64,000 bases of DNA from an uncultured Mycobacteriaceae bacterium (lineage in GTDB: Bacteria > Actinomycetota > Actinomycetes > Mycobacteriales > Mycobacteriaceae), in assembly GCA_902826815.1 (NCBI GenBank), contig CADEGF010000003.1, forward strand, positions 155,110 through 219,109. The letters run 5' to 3'. The position numbers were made by a program, and so were the translations under genes. The notes under the pieces were generated by a model. The model saw only the letters and a list, made by a program, of their open reading frames with translations, searched no databases and had not been told where the DNA came from. Position 1 is the first letter of the stretch; each line of letters starts with the position of its first letter. Positions 7,971-17,675 of the stretch are shown here, piece by piece.

Positions 7971-9341
7971 ATGAGCCACCCCGGAGCTACCCCGTCTGAC
8001 CGACACAAGGTAGTCATCATCGGGTCGGGGTTCGGCGGGTTGACTGCCGCTAAGGCTCTCAAACGTGCCGACGTCGACATCAAGATCATTGCCAAGACCA
8101 CTCACCACCTGTTCCAGCCGCTGCTGTACCAGGTGGCCACGGGCATCATCTCGTCCGGTGAGATCGCGCCGCCCACCCGGATGATCCTGCGCAAGCAGAA
8201 GAACGCCCAGGTGCTGCTCGGCGAAGCCACCCATGTCGACCTCGCGAAGAAATCCGTCCGGTCGAAACTGCTCGGCCACACCTATGTCACCCCGTACGAC
8301 ACGTTGATCGTCGCCGCCGGTGCCGGGCAGTCCTACTTCGGCAACGACCATTTCGCCGAGTTCGCGCCGGGTATGAAGTCGATCGACGATGCCCTGGAAC
8401 TGCGTGGCCGCATCCTCGGCGCGTTCGAGCAGGCTGAGCGGTCCAGTGACCCGGGTCGGCGCGAGAAGCTGCTGACCTTCGTCGTCGTCGGCGCCGGCCC
8501 TACCGGTGTCGAGATGGCAGGGCAGATCGCCGAGCTCTCCGACTACACACTCAAGGGCGCGTTCCGGCACATCGATACCACCAAGGCCCGGGTGATCCTG
8601 CTGGACGCCGCCCCCGCGGTGCTGCCCCCCATGGGCGAGAAGCTCGGCAAAAAGGCGCAGGCGCGGCTGGAGAAGATGGGCGTCGAGATCCAGCTCAACG
8701 CAATGGTCACCGATGTCGACCGCAACGGCATCACGGTCAAGGATCCCGACGGCACCACCCGCCGGATCGAATGCGCAACAAAGGTGTGGTCGGCCGGCGT
8801 GTCGGCAAGCCCTCTCGGCAAGCAGATGGCCGATCAGTCCACCGCCGAGGTGGACCGCGCCGGCCGGATCAAGGTGGGGACCGATCTGTCGGTTCCCGGC
8901 TACCCGAACGTCTTCGTGATCGGTGACATGGCCGCCGTCGAGGGCGTGCCGGGCATGGCACAGGGCGCCATCCAAGGCGGCAAGTACGTCGCCGCCGCGA
9001 TCAAGTCCGAACTGAAGGGCGCCGATCCGCTCGAACGCGAGCCGTTCGATTACTTCGACAAGGGCTCGATGGCGACGGTGTCGCGATTCTCGGCGGTGGC
9101 CCAGATCGGCCCGCTCGAGTTCGGTGGTTTCATCGCCTGGCTGGCGTGGCTGGTGCTGCACCTTGTCTACCTCGTCGGATTCCGGCGCAAGCTCGCCACG
9201 CTGCTGTCCTGGACAGTGACCTTCCTCGGCCGCGCTCGTGGAAACCTCTACATCACCGAGCAGCAGGCCTACGCCCGCACCCGAATCGAGGAGCTCGAGG
9301 AGATCGCGGCGGCCGTCGAAGGCGAGAAAGCCGCGATCTAA
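7971..9341 (+). CDS. ndh: Type II NADH dehydrogenase (NDH-2)
   Basis: This is a 456-aa single-subunit, non-proton-pumping NADH:menaquinone oxidoreductase on the inner face of the membrane. The FAD motif is VVIIGSGFGGLTAAK and the NADH motif VVVGAGPTGVEMAGQ. VIGDMAAVEGVPG is the FAD C-terminal signature. A hydrophobic C-terminal segment (FIAWLAWLVLHLVYLVGF) anchors the protein. The ATG at 7971 gives MSHPGATPSDRHKVVII, as in other mycobacterial Ndh, after a GAGGAG. It matches Rv1854c. Its TAA stop overlaps the last codon of a urease pseudogene on the other strand. Confidence 0.95.
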   Translation: MSHPGATPSDRHKVVIIGSGFGGLTAAKALKRADVDIKIIAKTTHHLFQPLLYQVATGIISSGEIAPPTRMILRKQKNAQVLLGEATHVDLAKKSVRSKLLGHTYVTPYDTLIVAAGAGQSYFGNDHFAEFAPGMKSIDDALELRGRILGAFEQAERSSDPGRREKLLTFVVVGAGPTGVEMAGQIAELSDYTLKGAFRHIDTTKARVILLDAAPAVLPPMGEKLGKKAQARLEKMGVEIQLNAMVTDVDRNGITVKDPDGTTRRIECATKVWSAGVSASPLGKQMADQSTAEVDRAGRIKVGTDLSVPGYPNVFVIGDMAAVEGVPGMAQGAIQGGKYVAAAIKSELKGADPLEREPFDYFDKGSMATVSRFSAVAQIGPLEFGGFIAWLAWLVLHLVYLVGFRRKLATLLSWTVTFLGRARGNLYITEQQAYARTRIEELEEIAAAVEGEKAAI

Positions 9342-9677
9342 CCGGCTCCGAGACGCTGGCCCTGCCACGTCGCAAGGGCTCCGCCGTCGGCGAGTTCGAT
9401 CCGGTGTCGCAGCAAGGGCCTACCGCCTGCGTCGGCATGTAGCGATCCCGACCAAAAGCCTTGGTGCTCATCAGTTCTGCCGATCTGAATCCGCTCGCGA
9501 CCGCTGGCCATCAGTTCGGCGACGGTGCAACGGTCGCGCGCACCTTCGAGCAGGTGGTCGGTGAGATGGCAACAGCTTCAGGGTGATTCAGGCGCAGGCC
9601 GCGTTCTGGCGGCGGCGAGCAAGCTCGGCGGCAAAAGAGATCAGCAGCCGGTCCGGTTCGTGCGGGGTCAGGCGCAT
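9338..9677 (-). pseudogene. Urease operon deletion scar: broken ureA fused to the 3' end of ureD
   Basis: Reading minus from 9677, the first 29 codons (MRLTPHEPDRLLISFAAELARRR) are a UreA (urease gamma) N-terminus, cut by a stop at 9588-9590. UreA continues in other frames as GLRLNHPEAVA and then DHLLEGARDRCTVAELMASGRE, so at least two frameshifts exist. At 9494-9499 (CGCGAG) the frame passes into RIQIGRTDEHQGFWSGSLHAD and RPLLRHRIEL, which I recall as UreD-like, ending WQGQRLGAG at 9338. M. tuberculosis has ureABCFGD exactly here, between Rv1847 and ndh. ureB, ureC, ureF, ureG and most of ureD are gone. Confidence 0.8.
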
Positions 9678-9717
9678 ACACCGGGAAGCGGCCGCCCGCA
9701 GCGCACCTGAGCCTGCG

Positions 9718-10128
9718 CTACTCCTGCGGGATGTTCTGCAGACGCACCTGACCCCGTGCCACCACGCGGTCACTGTCGTCTGTGATGGAGATCAGCCACA
9801 GCTGCTGGCGCCTGCCCCGATGAATCGGCGTCGAAACCGCAGTCAACGTGCCCGACGAGATCGCGCGCAGGAAATCGGTGTTGTTGTTGACGCCGACGAC
9901 GGTGCCGCCGCCGTTCGCCGTCAGCCAGACGTGGCCCGACACGCTGGCGAGGCTCTCGACGATCGAGCAGTAGACGCCGCCGTGCATGATGCCCCACGGC
10001 TGCAGCAGCTTGTCGTGGATCTCGAGCTCGGCGCGTCCGCCGTCAGGGGTGACGTCGATGTAGCGCAGGCCGATCTCACTGTCGAAACCCTTGCCGAGGT
10101 CTGGTGGAGGCGCAATTGACACGCACAT
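9718..10128 (-). CDS. PaaI-type hotdog-fold thioesterase (Rv1847-like)
   Basis: The 136-aa protein carries the acyl-CoA thioesterase pattern GIMHGGVYCSIVES, where HGG plus the following acidic residue on the helix form the active site. VGVNNNTDFLRAISSGTLTA forms the central strand. Family members hydrolyse aryl- or acyl-CoA thioesters in the cytoplasm as homotetramers. The protein corresponds to Rv1847, the gene just before ureA in M. tuberculosis, and here it precedes the ureA remnant. The ATG at 10128 or a GTG two codons later could start it. Confidence 0.85.
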   Translation of the reverse strand: MCVSIAPPPDLGKGFDSEIGLRYIDVTPDGGRAELEIHDKLLQPWGIMHGGVYCSIVESLASVSGHVWLTANGGGTVVGVNNNTDFLRAISSGTLTAVSTPIHRGRRQQLWLISITDDSDRVVARGQVRLQNIPQE

Positions 10129-10172
10129 GTGTCTACACGGTGAAGCCCCTTCGCCCGCACCGGGCCTCGCGA

Positions 10173-10178
10173 TACCGT
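10173..10178 (+). promoter_or_regulatory. -10 box of the rhodanese gene (leaderless type)
   Basis: TACCGT ends 6 bases before the ATG at 10185, so the transcript probably starts at the start codon. No convincing -35 element is visible. Confidence 0.4.
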
Positions 10179-10184
10179 CGGGAT

Positions 10185-10562
10185 ATGGCTAAAAGTGTCA
10201 AGGATTTGGTAGCCGCGGCCAATGCGGTCGTGCCGCATATATCGGTCGACGAGGCGAAGCAGAAGATCGAGGCCGGCGCCCTCGTCGTCGACGTCCGCGA
10301 GGCGGCCGAGGTCGAGCAGAGCGGCAAGGTCGCAGGCGCCGTGCACATCCCACGCGGGATGGTGGAGTTTCGCGCCGACGCCGATACGCCTTACTACGAC
10401 AAGAACTTCGCGAAGGACAAGGCGGTCATCCTGTACTGCGCGTCCGGCGGACGGGCGGCGCTGTCCGGGCAGGCGCTCAAGGAGTTGGGCTACGCCGAGG
10501 TCTACAACCTGGGCGGGTTCACTGACTGGGCGCAGGGCGGCGGCGCCGTCGAGAAGGTTTAG
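10185..10562 (+). CDS. Rhodanese-like sulfurtransferase
   Basis: This single-domain, 125-aa rhodanese has the active-site loop YCASGGRAAL, whose Cys carries the persulfide, and the fold elements ALVVDVREAAEVEQSGKVAGAVHIPRG and GFTDWAQGG. It probably transfers sulfur to thiophilic acceptors in the cytoplasm; the acceptor is unknown. The ATG at 10185 is preferred over an in-frame upstream start because it follows a TACCGT box by 6 bases. The gene is divergent from the thioesterase. Confidence 0.9.
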   Translation: MAKSVKDLVAAANAVVPHISVDEAKQKIEAGALVVDVREAAEVEQSGKVAGAVHIPRGMVEFRADADTPYYDKNFAKDKAVILYCASGGRAALSGQALKELGYAEVYNLGGFTDWAQGGGAVEKV

Positions 10563-10581
10563 ACAAGCCATGAAAGTAGTG

Positions 10582-10614
10582 GGCGGGCCCCGCACCAATG
10601 GCACGGGACCCGCC
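10582..10614 (+). terminator. GC-rich hairpin after the rhodanese gene
   Basis: GGCGGGCCCCGCA and CACGGGACCCGCC form a stem with 11 of 13 Watson-Crick pairs around a short loop, 19 bases after the stop. No U-tract follows, as in many mycobacterial terminators. Confidence 0.55.
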
Positions 10615-10678
10615 CTGGAGTGGACCGGGGGTCTCAGCAGCCCTCTGGACACCGGCTCGGTCCATCTACTAGCTCAGG

Positions 10679-10697
10679 ATAGGCAAGGCTGCCCTAA
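10679..10697. promoter_or_regulatory. IdeR-like iron box at the 3' end of the iron-reductase-like gene
   Basis: ATAGGCAAGGCTGCCCTAA matches the IdeR consensus TTAGGTTAGGCTAACCTAA at 14 of 19 positions. It overlaps the stop codon of the 10694-11473 gene and lies between two convergent genes, where no start codon needs it. Confidence 0.4.
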
Positions 10698-11473
10698 TTA
10701 AGCAAGCCCTTCCCGTCGCGCAGCCGGGACCCGCCCCGTACCGGCAGGCCGAACCCGACAAGCGCGTCGAGTACCGCCTGCCCGCGGCGCATGCTCGTCA
10801 GCTCGCTGGACCGGGCCAGCAGCGGGATATGTGTCGCGGCGCCGACGACGGCTGCGCCCACGATGTGCCACATCGACGCGATCGGGATCGCGCCCCCGCT
10901 GACATCGAAGATCTTGCCGAAGAGGGGCTGCAGCGCCCGGTGGCTGCGATGCGCCACCCAGGTGGTGAGCGCCGCCTCGCTGGGCAAACGGGCCATCCCC
11001 TCCCTTGTGAAATACGCGGCACGGGTGCCGGAGCGCGTGCGGAAGAACGGATCGTCGGGCAGCGCACGCAGCGTGGGATCGACGACCCCGACCCAGTCGA
11101 TGGCGCCCTCGGAGTCGACGTGCACCCACAAATTCTCCAGGCCGGTATCCCACGCCCGGCCCTCGAGGACGAGCAGCGGGATCACCCGGCCGATGACGAC
11201 GTGCGCGACCGTCGCGGCCAACTGCTGGGCCGCGGCCACCGGGCTGTCCATCTCAATGGCGCCGATCTGGAACATCTCGGCCAGCCGGTCCGTGGTGAGC
11301 GCTTCGTCGAGTGGCCACCATCGCCTGCGGGTGAGGTCGGACATCACCGCGACGCCGTAGACCCGTGGGCATTCGGGATAAAGCTCGCGTAAACGCCTGC
11401 TGGACTCATGCAGCGGCAGCGTGCGTGCGATTGCCATTCCCGCGATCAGCGGGTCGTCCACCAGGACCGTCAT
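10694..11473 (-). CDS. Iron-regulated FhuF/iron-reductase-like protein
   Basis: The 259-aa protein resembles the FhuF-like domain (AAQQLAATVAHVVIGRVIPLLVLEGRAWD, then the core SEGAIDWVGVVDPTLRALPDDPFFRTRSGTR). It lacks the C-terminal cysteines that bind the [2Fe-2S] cluster in E. coli FhuF, so reductase activity is uncertain. Iron control is well supported: an IdeR box lies 16-34 bases before the ATG, and GGAGG sits at proper spacing. Such genes usually help release iron from imported siderophores in the cytoplasm. Other possibilities are a siderophore-binding or synthetase-derived domain. It is convergent with the rhodanese gene. Confidence 0.6.
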   Translation of the reverse strand: MTVLVDDPLIAGMAIARTLPLHESSRRLRELYPECPRVYGVAVMSDLTRRRWWPLDEALTTDRLAEMFQIGAIEMDSPVAAAQQLAATVAHVVIGRVIPLLVLEGRAWDTGLENLWVHVDSEGAIDWVGVVDPTLRALPDDPFFRTRSGTRAAYFTREGMARLPSEAALTTWVAHRSHRALQPLFGKIFDVSGGAIPIASMWHIVGAAVVGAATHIPLLARSSELTSMRRGQAVLDALVGFGLPVRGGSRLRDGKGLLN

Positions 11474-11488
11474 GACACCTCCATAAAG

Positions 11489-11507
11489 TTAGGTTAGCCT
11501 TACTATA
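11489..11507 (-). promoter_or_regulatory. IdeR box upstream of the iron-reductase-like gene
   Basis: The minus strand reads TATAGTAAGGCTAACCTAA, matching the IdeR consensus at 15 of 19 positions with the right half perfect. Its TATAGT is also a good -10 box, so Fe-loaded IdeR would cover the promoter and repress it. Confidence 0.75.
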
Positions 11508-11635
11508 GTCACGACGAGGTGGGGGGCCAGTCCCTGTGACTCGACTCACAAGCAAGTAACCGAAGGGGCGATGAGCGGTGCAAACGTGCCGTGCGACGCC
11601 AGAAGACCGGAGGCTCCGTTTTGCATACGACGCAC

Positions 11636-11655
11636 GGTAGTAACCCCGTAGTACC
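11636..11655 (+). promoter_or_regulatory. Probable BlaI operator upstream of blaI
   Basis: GGTAGTAACCCCGTAGTACC is a near-palindrome: arms GGTAGTA and TAGTACC match at 6 of 7 positions. It overlaps a TACCCT -10-like box (11652-11657) in the blaI promoter region. BlaI repressors bind palindromes containing TAC/GTA triplets, so autorepression is likely (inference). Confidence 0.55.
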
Positions 11656-11689
11656 CTTGATGGATCACGCTTTTGGAGATGGACAGAAA

Positions 11690-12106
11690 ATGGCGAAGGT
11701 GACTCGACTGGGGGACCTCGAACGCGCGGTGATGGACCACTTGTGGGCCTCGCGCGAGCCACAAACCGTGCGCCAGGTGCACGAGGCGCTGGCGTCGGAG
11801 CGCGACTTGGCCTACACCACGATCATGACCGTGCTCCAGCGGCTGGCCAAGAAGAACCTCGTGGTGCAGCACCGCGACGACCGAGCGCATCGGTACGCAC
11901 CGACGCACGGCCGTGACGAGTTGGTCGCAGGGCTGATGGTCGACGCGCTGGACCAGGCCGCCGATTCCGGTAGTCGGGAGTCCGCGCTCGTGCACTTCGT
12001 CGAGCGCGTCAATGCCGGTGAGGCTGCCGCGCTTCGGCGGGCGCTTGCGGAGTTGGAAGCGAAGCAAGAAATGCCCCCATCCGGTGGCGGTACGGCCTCT
12101 CCCTAG
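11690..12106 (+). CDS. blaI: BlaI/MecI-family repressor
   Basis: This is a 138-aa winged-helix repressor. The N-terminal DNA-binding domain (LGDLERAVMDHLW, VRQVHEALASERDLAYTTIMTVLQRLAKKNLV) is followed by a dimerisation domain. In M. tuberculosis, BlaI (Rv1846c) represses beta-lactamase and its own operon and dissociates when cells meet beta-lactams. The ATG at 11690 gives MAKVTRLGDLERAVMDHLW, the same N-terminus as Rv1846c. It probably forms an operon with the M56 peptidase 15 bases downstream. Confidence 0.95.
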   Translation: MAKVTRLGDLERAVMDHLWASREPQTVRQVHEALASERDLAYTTIMTVLQRLAKKNLVVQHRDDRAHRYAPTHGRDELVAGLMVDALDQAADSGSRESALVHFVERVNAGEAAALRRALAELEAKQEMPPSGGGTASP

Positions 12107-12120
12107 GGGACACTGACAGG

Positions 12121-13083
12121 GTGTCCGCCCTGGCCTTCACCCTCGTAGCGCTGCTGCTGGTCGGACCTGTTCCCGCCTTGCTGGCGCGCGCGACGTGGAC
12201 CATACGGGCGCCGCGCGCGTCAATCGTGTTGTGGCAAGCCATCGCACTGGCCGCCGTTCTTTCGGCGTTCAGCGCGGGCATCGCGATTGCCAGCCGACTG
12301 TTCGTGCCCGGTCCTGACGGGCGACCGACCGCGACCATCACCAGCGAGGTCGAGGTGCTCGGCTGGCCGCTGTGGATCGCATATGTCCTGGTCTTTGCGC
12401 TGACACTGCTGATCGGCGGCCGGCTCGTCGTCGCTGTCGTACAGGTGGCGATCGCGACGCGGCGACGCCGCGCGCACCATCGCATGGTGGTCGATCTCGT
12501 CGGCAAGTCACAGAAATGGGCTCACGCGCCTGGGCCCGCGCGCAAGCTGGGGACTGGGGACGGGCTGCGTGTGCTGGATGTCGCTCAGCCCCTCGCGTAC
12601 TGCCTGCCCGGCGTGCGCAGCCGCGTAGTCGTCAGTGAGGGCACCCTGACGACGTTGCAGGACAACGAGATCGCGGCGATCCTGTCGCATGAGCGCGCCC
12701 ATCTGCGGGCCAGGCACGATCTGGTGCTCGAGATGTTCACCGCGGTGCACGCCGCCTTCCCCCGGTTCGTCCGGAGCGCGAATGCGCTGAACGCGGTTCA
12801 ACTGCTCATCGAACTCCTTGCCGACGACGCCGCGGTGCGCGCCGCAGGCCCCACTCCCCTGGCCAGGGCCCTCGTCGCCTGCGCGACGGGCCAGACCCCC
12901 GCTGGTGCGCTGGCCGCAGGTGGGCCGACCACAGTGCTGCGGGTCCGCCGCCTCGGCGGTCGCGGCAACAGCCTTGTGCTGGCGATAACCGCGTATCTGG
13001 CGGCCGCGGCTGTGTTCGTCGTGCCGACCGTCGCGCTCGCCGTGCCGTGGCTGACCGAACTACACCGGCTCTTCATCGCCTAG
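12121..13083 (+). CDS. M56-family membrane metallopeptidase (BlaR1/MecR1-type, no sensor domain)
   Basis: The 320-aa integral membrane protease has N-terminal helices, the zinc motif HERAH at residues 190-194 followed by a conserved region (RARHDLVLEMF), and a last helix at the C-terminus. Unlike classical BlaR1, it lacks the extracellular penicillin-binding sensor domain, so its trigger must differ. It follows blaI by 15 bases from a GTG, as Rv1845c follows Rv1846c. It is presumed to cleave BlaI or another target after a cell-wall signal (inference). Confidence 0.85.
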   Translation: MSALAFTLVALLLVGPVPALLARATWTIRAPRASIVLWQAIALAAVLSAFSAGIAIASRLFVPGPDGRPTATITSEVEVLGWPLWIAYVLVFALTLLIGGRLVVAVVQVAIATRRRRAHHRMVVDLVGKSQKWAHAPGPARKLGTGDGLRVLDVAQPLAYCLPGVRSRVVVSEGTLTTLQDNEIAAILSHERAHLRARHDLVLEMFTAVHAAFPRFVRSANALNAVQLLIELLADDAAVRAAGPTPLARALVACATGQTPAGALAAGGPTTVLRVRRLGGRGNSLVLAITAYLAAAAVFVVPTVALAVPWLTELHRLFIA

Positions 13084-13150
13084 GTCGTGCTTTTCGACAT
13101 CTCATCGATTCCGTGTGTGCCACAACAAAACAACGAAAGGCTGCGTTCAG

Positions 13151-14626
13151 TTGTCTGAATCCGCTCAGTCGTCTCAGTCGTCCGAAACCACCGGCACCGC
13201 CCAGATCGGCGTGACCGGCCTCGCCGTGATGGGATCGAACCTCGCCCGCAACTTCGCGCATCACGGGTACACCGTTGCGCTGCACAACCGGTCGATCGCC
13301 AAGACCGACGCGCTGCTGAAGGAGCACGGCGACGAGGGCAAGTTCGTTCGGTCGGAGACCATCGAGGAATTTCTCGATGCTCTGGAGAAGCCCAGGCGCG
13401 TGATCATCATGGTCAAGGCGGGCGACCCCACCGATGCCGTCATCAACGAACTCGCCGATGCGATGGAAGATGGCGACATCATCATCGACGGCGGAAACGC
13501 GTTGTTCACCGACACCATCCGCCGCGAGAAGGCGATTCGCGAGCGCGGCCTGCACTTCGTCGGCGCGGGCATCTCCGGCGGTGAGGAGGGCGCACTGAAA
13601 GGCCCGTCGATCATGCCTGGCGGACCCGCCGAGTCTTACAAGTCGCTCGGCCCGTTGCTTGAGGAGATCTCCGCCCACGTCGACGGTGTGCCGTGCTGCA
13701 CCCACATCGGTCCCGACGGCGCAGGCCACTTCGTGAAGATGGTGCACAACGGCATCGAGTACTCGGATATGCAGCTCATCGGCGAGGCCTACCAACTGCT
13801 GCGCGACGGCCTCGGCAAGACCGCGCCCGAGATCGCGGACGTGTTCGCCGAGTGGAACTCCGGTGACCTCGACAGCTTCCTCATCGAGATCACCGCGCAG
13901 GTGCTGCGGCAGACCGACGCCAAGACCGGCAAGCCACTGGTCGACGTCATTCTCGACGAGGCCGAGCAGAAGGGCACCGGCCGCTGGACCGTGAAGTCCG
14001 CGCTCGACCTCGGGGTGCCCGTCACCGGGATCGCCGAGGCGGTCTTCGCCCGCGCACTGTCGGGATCGGTGGCCCAGCGCAAGGCCACCACCGGCCTGGC
14101 ATCCGGTGACCTCGGTGAGAAGCCCACCGACGCAACACAATTCATCGACGATGTCAGCAAAGCGCTGTACGCCTCCAAAATCATCGCCTACGCGCAAGGC
14201 TTCAACCAGATCCAGGCGGGCAGCGCCGAGTACGACTGGGGCATCACGCCGGGCGACATGGCGACCATCTGGCGAGGCGGCTGCATCATCAGGGCGAAGT
14301 TCCTCAACCGGATCAAGGAAGCGTTCGACGAGGATCCCGAGCTGCCGACGCTGATCGTCGCGCCGTACTTCCGCTCCGCCATCGAGGAGTCCATCGACAG
14401 CTGGCGCCGCGTCGTGGTCAAGGCCACCGAACTCGGCATTCCGATCCCTGGCTTCTGCTCGGCGCTGTCGTATTACGACGCCCTGCGCACAGAGCGGCTG
14501 CCCGCCGCGCTGACTCAGGGTCTCCGCGACTTCTTCGGCGCCCACACCTACGGCCGCATCGACGAGGACCCGAGCAAGAAGTTCCACACGCTGTGGAGCG
14601 GCGACCGCAATGAGGTGCCCGCCTAA
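13151..14626 (+). CDS. gnd1: 6-phosphogluconate dehydrogenase (decarboxylating)
   Basis: This 491-aa enzyme converts 6-phosphogluconate and NADP+ to ribulose 5-phosphate, CO2 and NADPH in the oxidative pentose phosphate pathway. The cofactor motif is IGVTGLAVMGSNLARNF. IIDGGNALFTDT and GAGISGGEEGAL line the active site, and DEAEQKGTGRWT is the family signature. The TTG at 13151 follows GAAAGG by 10 bases and gives an N-terminus like Rv1844c; a GTG at 13115 is an alternative. A compact hairpin follows the stop, and guaB1 is next. Confidence 0.9.
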   Translation: MSESAQSSQSSETTGTAQIGVTGLAVMGSNLARNFAHHGYTVALHNRSIAKTDALLKEHGDEGKFVRSETIEEFLDALEKPRRVIIMVKAGDPTDAVINELADAMEDGDIIIDGGNALFTDTIRREKAIRERGLHFVGAGISGGEEGALKGPSIMPGGPAESYKSLGPLLEEISAHVDGVPCCTHIGPDGAGHFVKMVHNGIEYSDMQLIGEAYQLLRDGLGKTAPEIADVFAEWNSGDLDSFLIEITAQVLRQTDAKTGKPLVDVILDEAEQKGTGRWTVKSALDLGVPVTGIAEAVFARALSGSVAQRKATTGLASGDLGEKPTDATQFIDDVSKALYASKIIAYAQGFNQIQAGSAEYDWGITPGDMATIWRGGCIIRAKFLNRIKEAFDEDPELPTLIVAPYFRSAIEESIDSWRRVVVKATELGIPIPGFCSALSYYDALRTERLPAALTQGLRDFFGAHTYGRIDEDPSKKFHTLWSGDRNEVPA

Positions 14627-16108
<1,482 letters not shown>

Positions 16109-16179
16109 CTCAACTCAGCCGATCCGGTCGTAGCGGCTAGCATAAGGCTTTCATCACGCCCTCAGAGAAAGGCAACTGC

Positions 16180-16305
16180 GTGCCGCAGGCACCCGTTGAG
16201 GCGGCGAGCTTCCGGGCCGAGCGGCTGTCGGCTGAGTCCGACGCCGAACCCTCTTCTAGTCGGCCGGGCCATTTGTCCGGCGACATTGACGAGCAAACGC
16301 GATGA
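16180..16305 (+). CDS. Possible 41-codon upstream ORF coupled to the DUF21-CBS gene
   Basis: A GTG at 16180, preceded by GAAAGG, opens a 41-codon frame starting [16 protein letters not shown]. Its TGA overlaps the ATG of the next gene (ATGA at 16302-16305). Promoter-like TAGCAT lies at 16138-16143. The peptide is Ser-, Ala- and Glu-rich with no recognised motif. The arrangement suggests translational coupling or leader control of the transporter-like gene downstream; it is not proof of translation. Confidence 0.4.
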   Translation: MPQAPVEAASFRAERLSAESDAEPSSSRPGHLSGDIDEQTR

Positions 16306-17675
16306 GCGCGGCCTACACCCTGTTGGCCCTGCTGGCCTTCGTCATCCTCACGTTGGGGACTGCGGTGTTCGTGGCGGCGGAGTTCTCGCTGACCGCACTT
16401 GAACGCAGCACGGTCGACGCCAACGCCCGCACCGGCGGCCGACGCGACCACCTGGTTCAGCGCGCCCACAAGACGCTGTCGTTCCAGCTCTCGGGTGCCC
16501 AGGTCGGCATTTCAGTGACCACGCTGATCACCGGATACCTCGCCGAGCCGTTGATCGCCCGGCTGCTGAAACCCGCGTTCGCAACGATGGCGCTGACCGA
16601 GAACATCGCGGGCGGCCTGGCACTCGGGCTCTCCCTGCTGATCGCCACCTCGGTATCGATGGTCTTCGGCGAACTCGTCGCGCAGTACCTCGCGGTGGCA
16701 AGGCCGCTGGAGACGGCGCGCATGGTTGCCGGACCGCAGGTGCTGTTCTCGATGCTCTTCACACCGGTGATCAAGCTGACGAACGGCACCGCGAACTGGA
16801 TCCTGCGGCGGCTGGGCATCGAGCCTGCTGAGGAACTGCGGTCGGCGCGCTCGCCGCAGGAGCTCGGCTCGCTGGTCCGCAACTCAGCGCGCCGCGGCGC
16901 GCTCGACCCGACGACGGCAGCCCTGGTTGACCGCTCGCTGCAATTCGGATCGCGGACCGCGGAAGAGCTGATGACGCCGCGCTCCAAGATCGAGGCCCTA
17001 CAGGCCGACCAGAACGTCGCCGACCTCGTCGTGATGGCCATGGAGACGGGCTACTCCCGCTTCCCGATCGTGGCGGGCGACCTCGACGAGACCATCGGGC
17101 TTGTGCACGTCAAGCAGGTCTTCGAGGTCGCCCCCGACGATCGGCCCGGCACCAGGCTGGCTGGTCTGGCATCGCCGGTGCCGGTGGTGCCGTCGACTCT
17201 CGACGGCGACGACGTGATGGCGCAGGTGCGGTCCAGCGGGCTGCAGACGGTGTTGGTGGCAGACGAGTACGGCGGCACCGCAGGCATGGTGACGATGGAA
17301 GACCTGATCGAGGAGATCGTCGGCGACGTCCGTGATGAGCACGACGACGTCACACCCGATGTGCTGCGGATGAGTCGCGACAGCTGGCGCGTGTCGGGGC
17401 TGTTGCGCATCGACGAGGTCGCCGAGAACGCCGGATTCCGTGCTCCCGAAGGCGAATACGAGACCATCGGCGGCCTGGTGATGCAGGAGCTCGGGCACAT
17501 ACCGGAGCCGGGCGAGGCGGTCGAGCTGTCGGCGTTCGACCCCGACGGCCCCATCGACGATCCGGTCCGCTGGCTGGCCGCGGTCGTGCGGATGGACGGT
17601 AGGCGCATCGATCTGCTCGAGCTGACCAGGCTCGGCCGTCACGACGAGGCCGGCGACCGGGCCGGTGAGCCCTGA
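16302..17675 (+). CDS. DUF21-CBS-CorC_HlyC membrane protein (CNNM/hemolysin family), first copy
   Basis: This 457-aa protein has an N-terminal DUF21 membrane domain with about four helices ([25 protein letters not shown]). A CBS pair follows ([44 protein letters not shown]). It ends with a CorC_HlyC domain ([26 protein letters not shown]). Relatives are CNNM/CorC magnesium or divalent-cation transporters or regulators, often mislabelled hemolysins. The stop overlaps the start of the paralogue by one base (TGATG). Equivalent to Rv1842c. Confidence 0.85.
   Translation: MSAAYTLLALLAFVILTLGTAVFVAAEFSLTALERSTVDANARTGGRRDHLVQRAHKTLSFQLSGAQVGISVTTLITGYLAEPLIARLLKPAFATMALTENIAGGLALGLSLLIATSVSMVFGELVAQYLAVARPLETARMVAGPQVLFSMLFTPVIKLTNGTANWILRRLGIEPAEELRSARSPQELGSLVRNSARRGALDPTTAALVDRSLQFGSRTAEELMTPRSKIEALQADQNVADLVVMAMETGYSRFPIVAGDLDETIGLVHVKQVFEVAPDDRPGTRLAGLASPVPVVPSTLDGDDVMAQVRSSGLQTVLVADEYGGTAGMVTMEDLIEEIVGDVRDEHDDVTPDVLRMSRDSWRVSGLLRIDEVAENAGFRAPEGEYETIGGLVMQELGHIPEPGEAVELSAFDPDGPIDDPVRWLAAVVRMDGRRIDLLELTRLGRHDEAGDRAGEP

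Noticed and set aside
7353-9368. 671-codon minus-strand open frame
   Set aside because: Antisense shadow of the LLM oxidoreductase and ndh, both of which have complete family motifs.
12121-13083. Naming the M56 gene blaR1
   Set aside because: The penicillin-binding sensor domain that defines BlaR1 is absent, so only the family name is used.
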